42,321 nucleotides of DNA from a bacterium (GCA_021780355.1 JAJXYX010000061.1:1-42321); one strand, 5' to 3'; shown: positions 22,945 through 32,771, numbered from the stretch's first letter. Numbers and translations are program-made. The notes: generated by a model not told the origin, from the letters alone.

Positions 22945-25900
22945 ATGACGCCATCTTCTTCATTGGTATTAGGAAATCGCTTGGATGCGCTTGCGGGCGT
23001 GCTGGCTAGAATGCTGGAGGAAGAGGAGGGGGATCCTTTTGCGGGGCGGGTGATTTTAACAGCGAGCGCGGAGATGAAGGGGTGGCTTTTGTTGAAGCTG
23101 GCTCATTTTTCTTCGAAGAAGGCAGTTGCAGGGCTGAAGATTTTTTCTTGGCAAGAGGGGGTGAGGTATTTGCTCAATCAGCCGGGCAAGGAATTGTCTT
23201 ATGTAGAACTTTATTTGCTGGTCTATGAGGCCTTGCTAGCGAGCGAAGAGGAGGAGATTAAGGCGTATGGGAAGGAAGCGAAACTGTCTGACCTGGCGCA
23301 GCAGATAGCCGATCTATTTGCGATGTATGGATATTATGGAGGGGAGTTTTGCTTTGCTGCGGCGGATGATTGGCAAAGCCGCCTTTGGAAACGATTGTTT
23401 GTAGAGGGACCTTGGAGGGCTCCAGTGCAGCTCTTGGCAGAGCCGATGCGGGTGAGGGAAAAAGTGTATTGTTTTGGCTGCGACGCTCTGGCCCCGATCG
23501 TTTGGAAGGCCCTTTTGGGGCTGAGGGATCTGAGTATTTTTCATTTTTCCCCTTGCGCGTCTTATTGGACCGATCTTTGCAGCGATAGACAGCGCCGAGC
23601 GATGAGTAGATCAGGCGAGAAACGAGGAGTTTCGGGAGAGGAGCTGGAGCAGTTTCAAGAGTATACGCTGGATTCGCATCCTTTGCTCGCTAATTGGGGT
23701 AAGGCGGGAAGAGAGGCGCTCGAGATTTTTGAAGAATATGAGATGGATGTAGAAGAAGTTTATGATCCTTTGGAGGGGAAAGAGAGCGCGCTAAGAGTTT
23801 TGCAGCAAGATCTTTTATGGAATCAGCGCTCCCAGATTTTTCCAGATGAGTCGGTAAAAATCAACAAAACCGGGGCTTCTCGATTGAGAGAAGTGCAAGT
23901 GCTCTATGATGAGATGCTCCGGGCGCATCAAAAGGGAATTAGTTTTTCCGAAATGCTCGTCTTGGCTCCCAATATCAATCTTTATGCCCCTTTTATCGAG
24001 CTTGTTTTCTCCGATAGCAAAAGACCGATCCCTTATCGGATGTCCGGGGTGGATCAGCATCAGCTCAGCTGGCAAGGGTTTAAACAACTGCTTCGCCTTT
24101 CCCAATCGAGGTGGGATGCAGAGTCTTTGCTTGTGTTATTGGAAAACGGAGCTTTTCGAGAGAAAAGGGGATGGGATTTAGAAAGACTCGATCAAATTAG
24201 GAGCTGGATTGTCGATCTTCGGATTCATTGGGGGCAAAATGGAGAGAAAAAAGAACGGTCTTTATCCGAGTGGCTAGGTCGAAGCGTGCCGGCTGTTTCT
24301 CGGAGGACGTGGGTAGAGGGCGCCGATCGATTAGTGAACTCTTTGATCTATTTATTTCCGGAAGATCAAAAAGAGCTGCCGACGGCGGCTCCCTTGAGCG
24401 GGATGAGTTTAGCTGATGCAGATGAAGTAGAAGAGCTATTCGAGCTTGTATTTCAGCTGGAAAAAGATTTGTCTCTTTTAGCCGATGGCTCTCTTCAGAG
24501 TCCCGCCGAGTGGGCCGAGTATTTTAGCTCTCTTTTTACGGCGTATTTTCCCGAGCAAGAGCTGGGCGTTTTGGAAGAAGTGATTTATGCTTTGAGGAAG
24601 GCTGAGCTAAAAACGAAGGGGAAAATTCCTTTTTCAGTGATTTCTTATTTATTTACCCGAACGCAGAGCGTTTCGATCCATTCATCTTGTTTGCATGCAG
24701 CTCAGATGGCCTCTTTTGAGCCGGGATCCATTGTTCCTTGCCGCGCACTATTTTTATTGGGTCAAGATGAAGAGAGTTTTCCAAGACGCTCTTTTTCCTC
24801 GTCTCTCGATCGATGCAAAGGATTGAAAGGAGCTCCTCCCCTTCGTTCCGATATGGACCGCTACCTCTTTTTGCAAGCGGTTTGCTCAGCTCAGGATTGT
24901 GTAGTCATCAGCTATGGCCATATTTCCGCGGAAGATGGAAAAGAACTTGGCCCCTCGATTGTTTTGAGGGAGTGGCTAAGCTTTGCTAAAGAGACGCCTG
25001 TTACCTCTCATCCTAGTTTTCCTTGGCATAGGCGCTGCTTTGAAGAAAAAGCCTGCCAAACTCTGTCGCTTCGGGACTATCGAGCAGGGCTTATTTTTCA
25101 TGCAGACAAAGAGCCTTTGCAGTTCTTCCCTCCTTTTGCAGTTCCTAGGGCGTCCGTTTTGCAAGAATCAGCAGTCTTTTTAAAACATCTCAAAAAGGTG
25201 TTTTCCCATCCTTGGAAATTTTATTTGCAAAACACGCTTCGACTCTGGCTGGAAGAGCCGGAGAAAAAGGATTGGGCCGATTTTGAACTCGATTGGATTC
25301 AAAGATCTAAAGTATTGAAACAAGGATTAAGCCAAGATCTCTCCTCTGTTATTGAAATGCGCGAGAAGAAACAGCAGTTCCCAATCGGGCTTTTTGGCCA
25401 AGCGGCGCGTAAAAACGTGACAAAGGCTTTTGAGGAATGGAGAGAGCATTTTCAGGAGTGGAACATTTTGCCAGAGGAGTTGAACACTCTTTCTTTTCGA
25501 GATATTCCTCACGGCCCGTTTGCGTTTGCTCCTTTAGAGGTTCCTTTTTCTTCTTTTTCTCTCCGATTGGTTGGCGATGTCCCTTTTTGTTCTTTGAGAG
25601 GGCCGATCCATTTTGGAGAGGATTCTTTCCCTGCGATGCTCAAAAACTGGCCTGAATATCTGGCGGCCCTTTGCGCTTTGCGCTCGCAAGAAATTTTTTG
25701 TCTTCGGAGCGGAAAAATCAAAGTAGTGCCGTCGCCTTTAGACGAATTGAAAAAGTGTTTAGAGATCTATGATTTAGCTCTTCAAGCTCCTCTGCCCTTG
25801 GCGCCTCAATGGACAGATGCCTTAATTCGCAAACAAGATGCGGAAGAATTGGAGAAAAAATTTGAGGCGAAACGGGCTGTCATGGAAGATCCTGTCTATG

Positions 25901-26031
25901 ATTGGGTGTTTTCAAGAATCCAAAAACCTTCTGCCGAGGCTCTCGTGGCTGACTGGGGAGCGCTTTTACAAGAAAAACTGGGCGCTTTGATCGAACTTTA
26001 TCCTTTGGGGAAACATTATGCGAAGGTTTGA
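22945..26031 (+). CDS. recC: RecBCD enzyme subunit RecC
   Basis: A 1028-residue RecC (E. coli about 1120). With RecB and RecD it forms the helicase-nuclease that processes double-strand ends. RecC splits the strands and scans for the Chi sequence. The inactive helicase-like and nuclease-like folds are indicated by LVLGNRLDALAGVLARMLEE, FEPGSIVPCRALFLLGQDE and the C-terminal VYDWVFSRIQKPSAEA. ATG at 22945 is chosen over a longer reading that would start inside the repeat, because GGAG lies 7 nt upstream. The end overlaps recB by 14 bp. Chi cannot be inferred from this window. Confidence 0.92.
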   Translation: MTPSSSLVLGNRLDALAGVLARMLEEEEGDPFAGRVILTASAEMKGWLLLKLAHFSSKKAVAGLKIFSWQEGVRYLLNQPGKELSYVELYLLVYEALLASEEEEIKAYGKEAKLSDLAQQIADLFAMYGYYGGEFCFAAADDWQSRLWKRLFVEGPWRAPVQLLAEPMRVREKVYCFGCDALAPIVWKALLGLRDLSIFHFSPCASYWTDLCSDRQRRAMSRSGEKRGVSGEELEQFQEYTLDSHPLLANWGKAGREALEIFEEYEMDVEEVYDPLEGKESALRVLQQDLLWNQRSQIFPDESVKINKTGASRLREVQVLYDEMLRAHQKGISFSEMLVLAPNINLYAPFIELVFSDSKRPIPYRMSGVDQHQLSWQGFKQLLRLSQSRWDAESLLVLLENGAFREKRGWDLERLDQIRSWIVDLRIHWGQNGEKKERSLSEWLGRSVPAVSRRTWVEGADRLVNSLIYLFPEDQKELPTAAPLSGMSLADADEVEELFELVFQLEKDLSLLADGSLQSPAEWAEYFSSLFTAYFPEQELGVLEEVIYALRKAELKTKGKIPFSVISYLFTRTQSVSIHSSCLHAAQMASFEPGSIVPCRALFLLGQDEESFPRRSFSSSLDRCKGLKGAPPLRSDMDRYLFLQAVCSAQDCVVISYGHISAEDGKELGPSIVLREWLSFAKETPVTSHPSFPWHRRCFEEKACQTLSLRDYRAGLIFHADKEPLQFFPPFAVPRASVLQESAVFLKHLKKVFSHPWKFYLQNTLRLWLEEPEKKDWADFELDWIQRSKVLKQGLSQDLSSVIEMREKKQQFPIGLFGQAARKNVTKAFEEWREHFQEWNILPEELNTLSFRDIPHGPFAFAPLEVPFSSFSLRLVGDVPFCSLRGPIHFGEDSFPAMLKNWPEYLAALCALRSQEIFCLRSGKIKVVPSPLDELKKCLEIYDLALQAPLPLAPQWTDALIRKQDAEELEKKFEAKRAVMEDPVYDWVFSRIQKPSAEALVADWGALLQEKLGALIELYPLGKHYAKV

Positions 26032-29000
26032 TTGTTTAAGTCCTGAATATTCTCTTCAAGGCCCTCATTTGTTAGAAGCTTCTGCAGGGACGGGAAAAAC
26101 GTTTGCAGTCGAGCAAATTTTTGTAAGACTTCTTTTAGAAGCTTCTTTGCAAGTTGAGCAAATTTTGCTCATCACATTTACACGCGCAGCGACGCGAGAG
26201 TTGAAAGAGCGGGTGCGCTCGAACGTGGAAACAGTTTTGGCTCAGTTAGAGAGTGGAATCATTGAATGGCCGTATCTCGAGCCTTTTCGGGACCAAAAAA
26301 AGGCTGAGCAAACCCTTCGAGACGCTTTGGCCCTTTTTGATCGAAGTCAAATTTTTACGATTCATGGGTTTTGCCATCGAATGCTGAAAGAATTTGCCTT
26401 TGAAGCAAAATTTTGCGCTCCGCAGGCCCTTTCAGATGAACCGCGCATGCAGATCCCTAAAAAAATTCAAGAAGGGGTGATCGATTTTCTCGCCTCTTTG
26501 TCATCGGATATACTTTGCGTAGAACAGCTGGAGATTTTGCTAAAAAAATATCAGCAAACAGAAGGTTTGGTCAGGGCTTTAATCCGTGTATCGATGAAAG
26601 AGTTTAAGCCGGGATGGTCATTTGCTTCGCTTTATGAACAATACGCTGGACTCTTGAAAAGTTGGAACGTCTCTTTAGATCAGGTTCTCGAGGATTTTCG
26701 CTCGATCTCTAGTCACCACAAAGCTGCCGTGAAAGGGCAGTTTGAAGAGCAGATCAAAGCGCTATGGAACCCTCCGACCCCAGAGGCTTTTGCTTTTTTG
26801 CTTTCAGAAAAAGGGTCTTTATTCGAATTTCTTTCTCCATCGAATCGCAAAGTAAAATATGCGCCGCCTTCGATCGTTTCCGAGTCTTTTTTTGCTTGGG
26901 GCTCAGCGCATGTTTATCCGTTATTGCAAAAGGCGTCAGATCCTAAGTTGCTTTTTGCTGCCTTGGCCCACCAGTGGACGCTTTGCGCCAAAAGGCTCAT
27001 GAGCCAAGAAGAGCTATTCGATCCCGATACCATTCTCCAGACCATGCATAAACACATAGAGAGCCCCTCTTTTCTGAGGCTTGTGCAAAATAAATATGCC
27101 GCAGCGATCATTGATGAATTTCAAGATACCGATAAGCTTCAGTGGGATATTTTTAGAGAGTTGTTTTTAGGCCCCGGCCATATGGCGCAATCGGTGTTTT
27201 TAGTGGGAGATCCAAAGCAATCGATCTACCGGTTTCGCAAAGCGGACGTTTATACGTACTTAGAGGCAAAAGAGTTTATAGAACCTTCCTGCCGCTATTT
27301 TCTCGATACGAATTTCCGCTCTTCCCCTCGGCTGATCAAAGCTCTCAATACTTTATTTCAACGAGACTGGCTCTCTTTGCCAAAACTCGGTTCTTTTCTT
27401 TCCTATCAACCTGTTTCAGCTGGACGCAAAGAGGGTAAACCGTTTGGGGATCAAAAGGGAGCTTTGCACTTTTTTATTTCAGAGCCTTCTCTTTCTTCTC
27501 GGAAAAGTTCTTTTGAATCTCTTGTCGAATCTGTCTTTCTCCCCTTTCTTGCAAGCGAGATCATGCATCTTCGAAGCGAAGTGGAATCTTTAAGTAGTTT
27601 TGCCATTTTGGTTAAAGATCGCTACCAAGCCGCTCAAGCAGTCCGCTATTTATGCGCGCGAGGTTTGGCAGCGATGACCAAAAGTCATTTGCCCTTGGGG
27701 GAAACGTTTGCGTTTGAGGCTTTATCTGAACTTTTACAAGCCCTGATCGATCCGAAGGATCGAAGCAAAGCCAAACTTGTTTTGGCGGGCCCTTTGGCGC
27801 GTCTTCGGGCTGAAGAGATGCCGAGCGAAACGCCCCTTATTTTTTTTGAATTAAAAGCGATCTTGGAAGAAAAGGGGTTAGCTTCTTTCTTTCAAATGCT
27901 TTTTTCTTCTCGGCTGCACCAGCTTTCTGTTCTAGAGGCTATAGCGAAAGAAGATGCTGATTTTTATCGCGATTTTTTTCATGCCGTCGAGCTTCTTTTG
28001 CAGTGGGAGCGTGTAGAGGGATTTTCTTTGGAAGGGCTTTATAGAACGCTTCATAAAATCCGCACCCTGGAGACAGAAGAAGACGAGAGAGTGCGCCGGA
28101 GGATGGCGAGCGATGATGAAGCGATTCAAGTCATGACGATGCATGTGAGCAAAGGCCTTGAATTCGATGTCGTCTTTGCCCTGGGAGTCGCCGCACAGAC
28201 GCCAAAACCAGATGAAGAACTTGAAGAGTTTGAAGCAGAGAAGCTGAGGCAGCTTTATGTAGCCATGACGAGAGCCAAAAGACGTTTATATGTTCCTGTG
28301 TGCGGATTGGATAGCGAAAGCAGCTCTGAGGGGGCAGCCTCTCCGATGGAATTATTTTTACATAAAGTAAGGCAAGGGAAACCTTTGCACGCAGCATTGG
28401 AAGAGATGAAACAGCAAGCGAGCATCACATGGGAAGTTCTTCAAGAAAAGCCGATTGAGCCCATCCTAAAACATCTCCCCGCCTTCTTGCTTCCCAGTCC
28501 CCCCTCTTGCCGTTATCAAGTGGACTTTTCTTATCTTCATTCATTTACTTCTTTGGCAAGATCTTTGACTGCCCCTCCTTTAGCTCCCCTTGCTACAGAA
28601 GAATTGACTATCCATACACTGCCTCGAGGCGCTGAAGTTGGCGCGCTCTTGCATGAACTGCTTGAAGATATTTTTTCTGCTTCTTATCCTGTGTGGCGCG
28701 ATGAAAAACAAAGAGAATGCATCATTGCCAATAAGCTAAAAGATTCTAAATTTGCCTCTTGGACAGCCGTCATTCAAGAGATGCTTGGACAAGTGGTTTC
28801 TTTGCCGTTTTTAGCAGATTTAGAACCTCAAGATGTGCGCACCGAAGTAGAATTTATGTTTGAAAAACCTCCTCACTTTATTAAAGGGTTTGTCGATCTA
28901 CTCTTTCGAAAAGGAAATCAACTTTATTTTCTCGATTGGAAGAGCAACTGGCTTGGAGATCATGATGAGGCCTATGGGTATGCAGCGCTGGAGCAAAGTA

Positions 29001-29173
29001 TGAAAGAGCACGATTACGAACTGCAAGCAGCGCTATATAGAGAAGCTCTTCAAAGAGCGTTTCCCAGCTTAGAGTTCGTGGGGGCTTATTACCTTTTTTT
29101 AAGGGGGATTGCTTCTACAACTCAGGGAATTTTCTTTTTTGAGCCTCGGAGGAATTATGACATCTTGGCTTAA
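26018..29173 (+). CDS. recB: RecBCD enzyme subunit RecB (helicase-nuclease)
   Basis: A 1051-residue UvrD-like 3'-5' helicase with a C-terminal nuclease domain. Helicase motifs in order are LLEASAGTGKTFA (Walker A, K27), LLITFTRAATRELKERV, TIHGFCHRML, AAIIDEFQDTDKLQWDIF, VGDPKQSIYRFRKAD, LDTNFRSSPRLI, VMTMHVSKGLEFDVVFALG and LYVAMTRAKRRL. The nuclease set is complete: a histidine in ALLHELLEDIF, GFVDLLF, then FLDWKSN with the catalytic D and K, and a Q/Y helix in YELQAALYREAL. All active residues are present, so it should be active. It starts within the end of recC and overlaps recD's start, giving a tightly coupled operon. Confidence 0.96.
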   Translation: MRRFDCLSPEYSLQGPHLLEASAGTGKTFAVEQIFVRLLLEASLQVEQILLITFTRAATRELKERVRSNVETVLAQLESGIIEWPYLEPFRDQKKAEQTLRDALALFDRSQIFTIHGFCHRMLKEFAFEAKFCAPQALSDEPRMQIPKKIQEGVIDFLASLSSDILCVEQLEILLKKYQQTEGLVRALIRVSMKEFKPGWSFASLYEQYAGLLKSWNVSLDQVLEDFRSISSHHKAAVKGQFEEQIKALWNPPTPEAFAFLLSEKGSLFEFLSPSNRKVKYAPPSIVSESFFAWGSAHVYPLLQKASDPKLLFAALAHQWTLCAKRLMSQEELFDPDTILQTMHKHIESPSFLRLVQNKYAAAIIDEFQDTDKLQWDIFRELFLGPGHMAQSVFLVGDPKQSIYRFRKADVYTYLEAKEFIEPSCRYFLDTNFRSSPRLIKALNTLFQRDWLSLPKLGSFLSYQPVSAGRKEGKPFGDQKGALHFFISEPSLSSRKSSFESLVESVFLPFLASEIMHLRSEVESLSSFAILVKDRYQAAQAVRYLCARGLAAMTKSHLPLGETFAFEALSELLQALIDPKDRSKAKLVLAGPLARLRAEEMPSETPLIFFELKAILEEKGLASFFQMLFSSRLHQLSVLEAIAKEDADFYRDFFHAVELLLQWERVEGFSLEGLYRTLHKIRTLETEEDERVRRRMASDDEAIQVMTMHVSKGLEFDVVFALGVAAQTPKPDEELEEFEAEKLRQLYVAMTRAKRRLYVPVCGLDSESSSEGAASPMELFLHKVRQGKPLHAALEEMKQQASITWEVLQEKPIEPILKHLPAFLLPSPPSCRYQVDFSYLHSFTSLARSLTAPPLAPLATEELTIHTLPRGAEVGALLHELLEDIFSASYPVWRDEKQRECIIANKLKDSKFASWTAVIQEMLGQVVSLPFLADLEPQDVRTEVEFMFEKPPHFIKGFVDLLFRKGNQLYFLDWKSNWLGDHDEAYGYAALEQSMKEHDYELQAALYREALQRAFPSLEFVGAYYLFLRGIASTTQGIFFFEPRRNYDILA

Positions 29174-30668
29174 TGAACGTTTTGCTTCGCTCATGAAAAA
29201 GCAGTTTGCCTGCCAAGATGGGTCGTTTTTTGTTGAGCTCATGCAATCTGCTCGAGAGGGACATTTGTGCTTGGAGAAAAAAGAAGCTCCCTTGGATTTG
29301 CCTGAAAATTCCGATGAGAATGCCTTTCCTCTTGAGCCTGTTGTGCGCAGAGGCGATCGGTATTATCTACAAAGAAATTGGGTTTACGAAACGCATATTT
29401 GCCGCGAGCTTGCTCGTCTGCATCAACCTTTGGCCTCGAAGAGCGCCTCTTTCGATTCCGCCTCGCTTCTTCCCGCCCAAGTTCGAGCCGTTGAGCACGC
29501 CATGACGCATCAGCTAACGGTTATTTCTGGCGGCCCTGGAACGGGCAAAACATATACGGCCGGCCACATGATTCGAGCTTTAGTCGCTGCGTCCGATGTA
29601 AAGCGGCTTTACAAAGTCTGTTTAACAGCTCCTACTGGAAAAGCGGCCCAGCATTTGCAAAGTTCTTTTCTCTCTTCAGACTTGCCAGTGCAGATCCAAG
29701 CAGACACCCTGCATCGAGTGTTAGGATTGACGCCAGGGCGATCTAAGTTGTTTTCTCCCTCGATGATCGATGCAGATGTGATTGTCGTTGATGAGGCTTC
29801 GATGATCGATGTAGACCTCTGGGCGCATCTGCTCGAGGCGGTCTCTTCTCAGACAAGATTGATTGTGATGGGAGATCCGGATCAGCTTCCCCCTGTTGAA
29901 GCGGGGAGTTTATTTGCCGATCTTGCGGATCTTTATGGCGTGCATCTCGATCAATGCATGAGGACGGACAGAAAAGAACTATTAGAGCTAAGCCTGGCTA
30001 TTCAGAAAGGAAGCGTAGAAGAAGTTCTTCAAAGATTGGAATCGGGCCTGGGCTTGTTTTCTCCTCTAGATATAAAAGCTTTGTATGAAAAATTTTCTCC
30101 TCCCCTTTTTGACCAAGAGCCTGACCCGCAAGTTTGTTTAGATTTTTTTCAAAGATCTAAAATCTTAGGAGCTCTTCGACAAGGCCCTTTGGGGATTGAC
30201 CGGTTAAATGAATTTTTTCTCCAAAGTTACCAAAAAACGTTTTGCAAAGGTTTTTTTTGGGCTGCCCCTATCTTAATCTCTTCGAACGATCCTCGACTAG
30301 GGCTGTATAATGGAAGCTCGGGCGTGCTGATCGGGCCTTGCCAAACTGTCTTTAATCCAAGAGAGGCGACAGCTTATTTTCCAGATCCCCTTTCCAATCA
30401 GCTCCGCTCTTTTTCCCCTGGCTCACTGCCCCACTATGAATGGGGGTTTTGTCTTTCTGTCCACAAGAGTCAAGGGAGCGAATTTGAAAAAGTGTTTGCT
30501 CTCTTTCCCGAAGGGAGCGAGCATTTTGGCCGTGAAGCTCTTTACACAGCGGCGACTCGAGCTAAAAAAAGCTTAACTTTAGCCGCCTCGCCGCGGGTGC
30601 TTAGCGAAATACTGCGCCAGCGCTGCCGGAAGCGATCAGCCATTTTAGAGAGAATGAAAACCTTGTGA
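29157..30668 (+). CDS. recD: RecBCD enzyme subunit RecD (5'-3' helicase)
   Basis: The 503-residue SF1B helicase subunit of RecBCD (E. coli 608). Motifs are VISGGPGTGKTYTAGHMI (K131), TAPTGKAAQHLQ, VIVVDEASMIDVDLW, VMGDPDQLPPVEAGSLFADL, CLSVHKSQGSEFEKVFALFP and LYTAATRAKKSL. The N-terminal RecB-contact domain is shorter than in E. coli. ATG at 29157 is chosen because CGGAGG lies 4-5 nt upstream, while an in-frame TTG at 29109 would give a longer overlap. It overlaps recB's end by 17 bp. Its presence in one operon with recC and recB implies the full trimer. In C. trachomatis recD lies elsewhere. Confidence 0.95.
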   Translation: MTSWLNERFASLMKKQFACQDGSFFVELMQSAREGHLCLEKKEAPLDLPENSDENAFPLEPVVRRGDRYYLQRNWVYETHICRELARLHQPLASKSASFDSASLLPAQVRAVEHAMTHQLTVISGGPGTGKTYTAGHMIRALVAASDVKRLYKVCLTAPTGKAAQHLQSSFLSSDLPVQIQADTLHRVLGLTPGRSKLFSPSMIDADVIVVDEASMIDVDLWAHLLEAVSSQTRLIVMGDPDQLPPVEAGSLFADLADLYGVHLDQCMRTDRKELLELSLAIQKGSVEEVLQRLESGLGLFSPLDIKALYEKFSPPLFDQEPDPQVCLDFFQRSKILGALRQGPLGIDRLNEFFLQSYQKTFCKGFFWAAPILISSNDPRLGLYNGSSGVLIGPCQTVFNPREATAYFPDPLSNQLRSFSPGSLPHYEWGFCLSVHKSQGSEFEKVFALFPEGSEHFGREALYTAATRAKKSLTLAASPRVLSEILRQRCRKRSAILERMKTL

Positions 30669-30697
30669 TTTCGATTCGGTATAGCGAGATTTGCTGT

Positions 30698-32572
30698 TTA
30701 ATCGCCATAGAAGTCCTTGAGATTCGTTGTCCATTTTAGCGATGACACGCGCTTTTCTTGAGGACTTTTTTGAAGATCTTCTTCGAGCTTATTTTGAACG
30801 GATAGGCTATTTGTTAGCTTCTGATCGAGTTCGAGGAATTCTTTTTTGTATTCGTTCAATTTGTTTTCATATGCATCTAATTGGTCATCAGACAATTGAG
30901 CTACATTACTATGAAGCTCGTGTGCCAGGATCTTTTTTATGGGTACAACTAAATCGCGAATTTTTTCGTTTTGGCTCTCAGGTGTTTCCCTTAATTTAAT
31001 GTTTAAGCGCTTAAGAAGCTCTCGATATTCATGTCGCAGCGATGGCTGGCGTTCTTTTTCAGGAAATTTTTGAGGTCCCCCTAAGAAGTCCTCGATATTC
31101 GTTGTCCAACTTAGCATTTGTTTACGTTCTTCTTCAGGACGTTTTTGAGGTTCTTCTAAGAAGGGCTCGATATTCGTTGTTCCACTCAGCGATGCCTGGC
31201 GTTCTTCAGGTGTTTCTTCGAGCTTTTGGGGAGCGCGTTCGATCGCCTTATCTTTTTGCTTGAAAGATCTGGAAAGCGTTAAAACTTGGGTGATTATATT
31301 TTCTGGATAGAGTTTGGGGAGTTGTTGTGCTGTTGAGACGGCTAAAGTGAGGAGTGTAGTTCTTTTCCCGAGTTCAAAAGCTCCTTTTGCTGCATAATTG
31401 AAGGCCATTTCTCTATATGTCAATTGGGCGGCTTTAGCTGCGCCTCCAAACATTATCGCATGTAAACCTGAACTAACTATAGAGCTTGCGTACATAGAAC
31501 CGGATATTGTAAACATGGCTGCGGTGGTAACGGCGGATATATTAAAGAGAAAACGGCCTGCTTTTGGAACAGAATAGCTGATTTGTTTTGTCGAGGGAGC
31601 TTCTATTTTTTTGCTTGTTGTCAGAGTTGATCCTACAAAAGATAAATAGCCTATTACTGTCAGCCCTGAAAAACTTAGCGGGTTTATAGAGTCTGTTAAT
31701 AGCATGAATAACTTTTCCGTAGGTTCGATGATGCTGCTAACTTCTGGAGCCAGATAAGAGATGGGCTTGCTCAACATGTTTGTTTTAGCAAGGATCCTTA
31801 ATGCGAGCACGGAGAGCGCAGAAACGCTTCCGATGGACAAAAATTTTTCCAATCTGCCGTAAAGGGCATTTCCGCTGTTTTTAACAAATTCTATTGAGTC
31901 TGCGGCTGCATCGCCGAAGTTATACATTTCTTCGGCTAAATATTGGCCAGCCGAGTCTGTAAGCGTTTTGGGGAGCTCTTTTAAGGTTTTTAGCTTGAAT
32001 CGATAGAGATAGTCGCGCAAGGCAGTTTTAAAATCTTTTTTTTCTAAAAGTTTAAGCGCATTTTCATCGGACAGTTTTGGGAGCTTGATAGAAAGAGGCT
32101 TTTTATTTTTTTTAGAAAAACAAGTGAATTTTTCTTGGAGCGCTAATATTTCGGCAGCGATTTCATGTCGTTTTTTTTGATAGTTAACAATTGTTTTTTC
32201 TTGGCTGGGCAGTTTTTCTCGATTTGCTTTGACAAGCAAATTAATCTGTTTGCCAATCAGCAAGAGATCTTTAAATAGACCCTGCGCTTTTTCCCATTGA
32301 CCCCATCGAAGCAGGCGCTCTGGCTTTTCGAATATTCTATCGAGCTCTTGCAAGAGGTGTTGTTGGGTTTCCTCAAGCTGAGATAAAGTAATTTCTGGTA
32401 ATTTGGCTGCAACAAGAGCAGCTTCAAGTGAAATATAACCTTTAGATACGGCATCGGTCTTTATTGCCGCTGTTGCCGCTGTTACAGTTTCAGGGGTGAG
32501 TGGGGTGATTGCTGCTACATTTTGTGGAAAAGCCCAGGAAAAAAGGGAAGAGAATATATGACTAGTATTCAC
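30698..32572 (-). CDS. Large membrane protein with C-terminal TTN-motif repeats
   Basis: A 624-residue protein with no recognised family. Residues 50-210 are helical and coiled. Several hydrophobic, membrane-spanning segments follow at about 240-430 (SIGSVSALSVLALRILA, LSFSGLTVIGYLSFVGS, FNISAVTTAAMFTISGS, ALIMFGGAAKAA-like). The last 170 residues are charged and hold a ~25-residue repeat of the form QK-x-x-P-E-E-x-R-x-x-x-L-x-W-TTNIEDF. There are two clear copies, one decayed copy, and a separated copy at the extreme C-terminus (SSLKWTTNLKDFYGD). It starts with GTG at 32572, supported by AAGGA six nt upstream. Hydrophobic hairpins plus short repeated motifs recall chlamydial inclusion-membrane or secreted proteins, but that is speculation. 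Confidence 0.7.
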   Translation of the reverse strand: MNTSHIFSSLFSWAFPQNVAAITPLTPETVTAATAAIKTDAVSKGYISLEAALVAAKLPEITLSQLEETQQHLLQELDRIFEKPERLLRWGQWEKAQGLFKDLLLIGKQINLLVKANREKLPSQEKTIVNYQKKRHEIAAEILALQEKFTCFSKKNKKPLSIKLPKLSDENALKLLEKKDFKTALRDYLYRFKLKTLKELPKTLTDSAGQYLAEEMYNFGDAAADSIEFVKNSGNALYGRLEKFLSIGSVSALSVLALRILAKTNMLSKPISYLAPEVSSIIEPTEKLFMLLTDSINPLSFSGLTVIGYLSFVGSTLTTSKKIEAPSTKQISYSVPKAGRFLFNISAVTTAAMFTISGSMYASSIVSSGLHAIMFGGAAKAAQLTYREMAFNYAAKGAFELGKRTTLLTLAVSTAQQLPKLYPENIITQVLTLSRSFKQKDKAIERAPQKLEETPEERQASLSGTTNIEPFLEEPQKRPEEERKQMLSWTTNIEDFLGGPQKFPEKERQPSLRHEYRELLKRLNIKLRETPESQNEKIRDLVVPIKKILAHELHSNVAQLSDDQLDAYENKLNEYKKEFLELDQKLTNSLSVQNKLEEDLQKSPQEKRVSSLKWTTNLKDFYGD

Positions 32573-32696
32573 ACTGAATCCTTACTTTTTAGGTTATGTT
32601 CGGGGATATAATAACGAATAAGTAAGGATTTAAGCAATCTGAAGATTGTTTTTAACAGATGTGTTAATCACGCCTTTAAAAGAAAATTTTTGATCT

Positions 32697-32768
32697 TATT
32701 CCGTTTGTGACTGAATAATCGGTTATTGAACCCGTCCAATAGCCGATTCTTGAGTCACGAACCGTATA
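32697..32768. repeat. Palindromic element copy E (72-bp, outer arms only)
   Basis: TATTCCGTTTGTGACTGAA at the left pairs with the canonical right end GATTCTTGAGTCACGAACCG at the right, ending GTATA at 32768. Only the outer ~35 bp of each arm remain and they join directly at CCCGTCC, so the inner stem is missing. It lies between the GTG start of the upstream membrane-protein gene and the rpsT stop, 3 bp from the latter. It could act as an rpsT terminator hairpin. Confidence 0.8.
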
Positions 32769-32771
32769 AAA

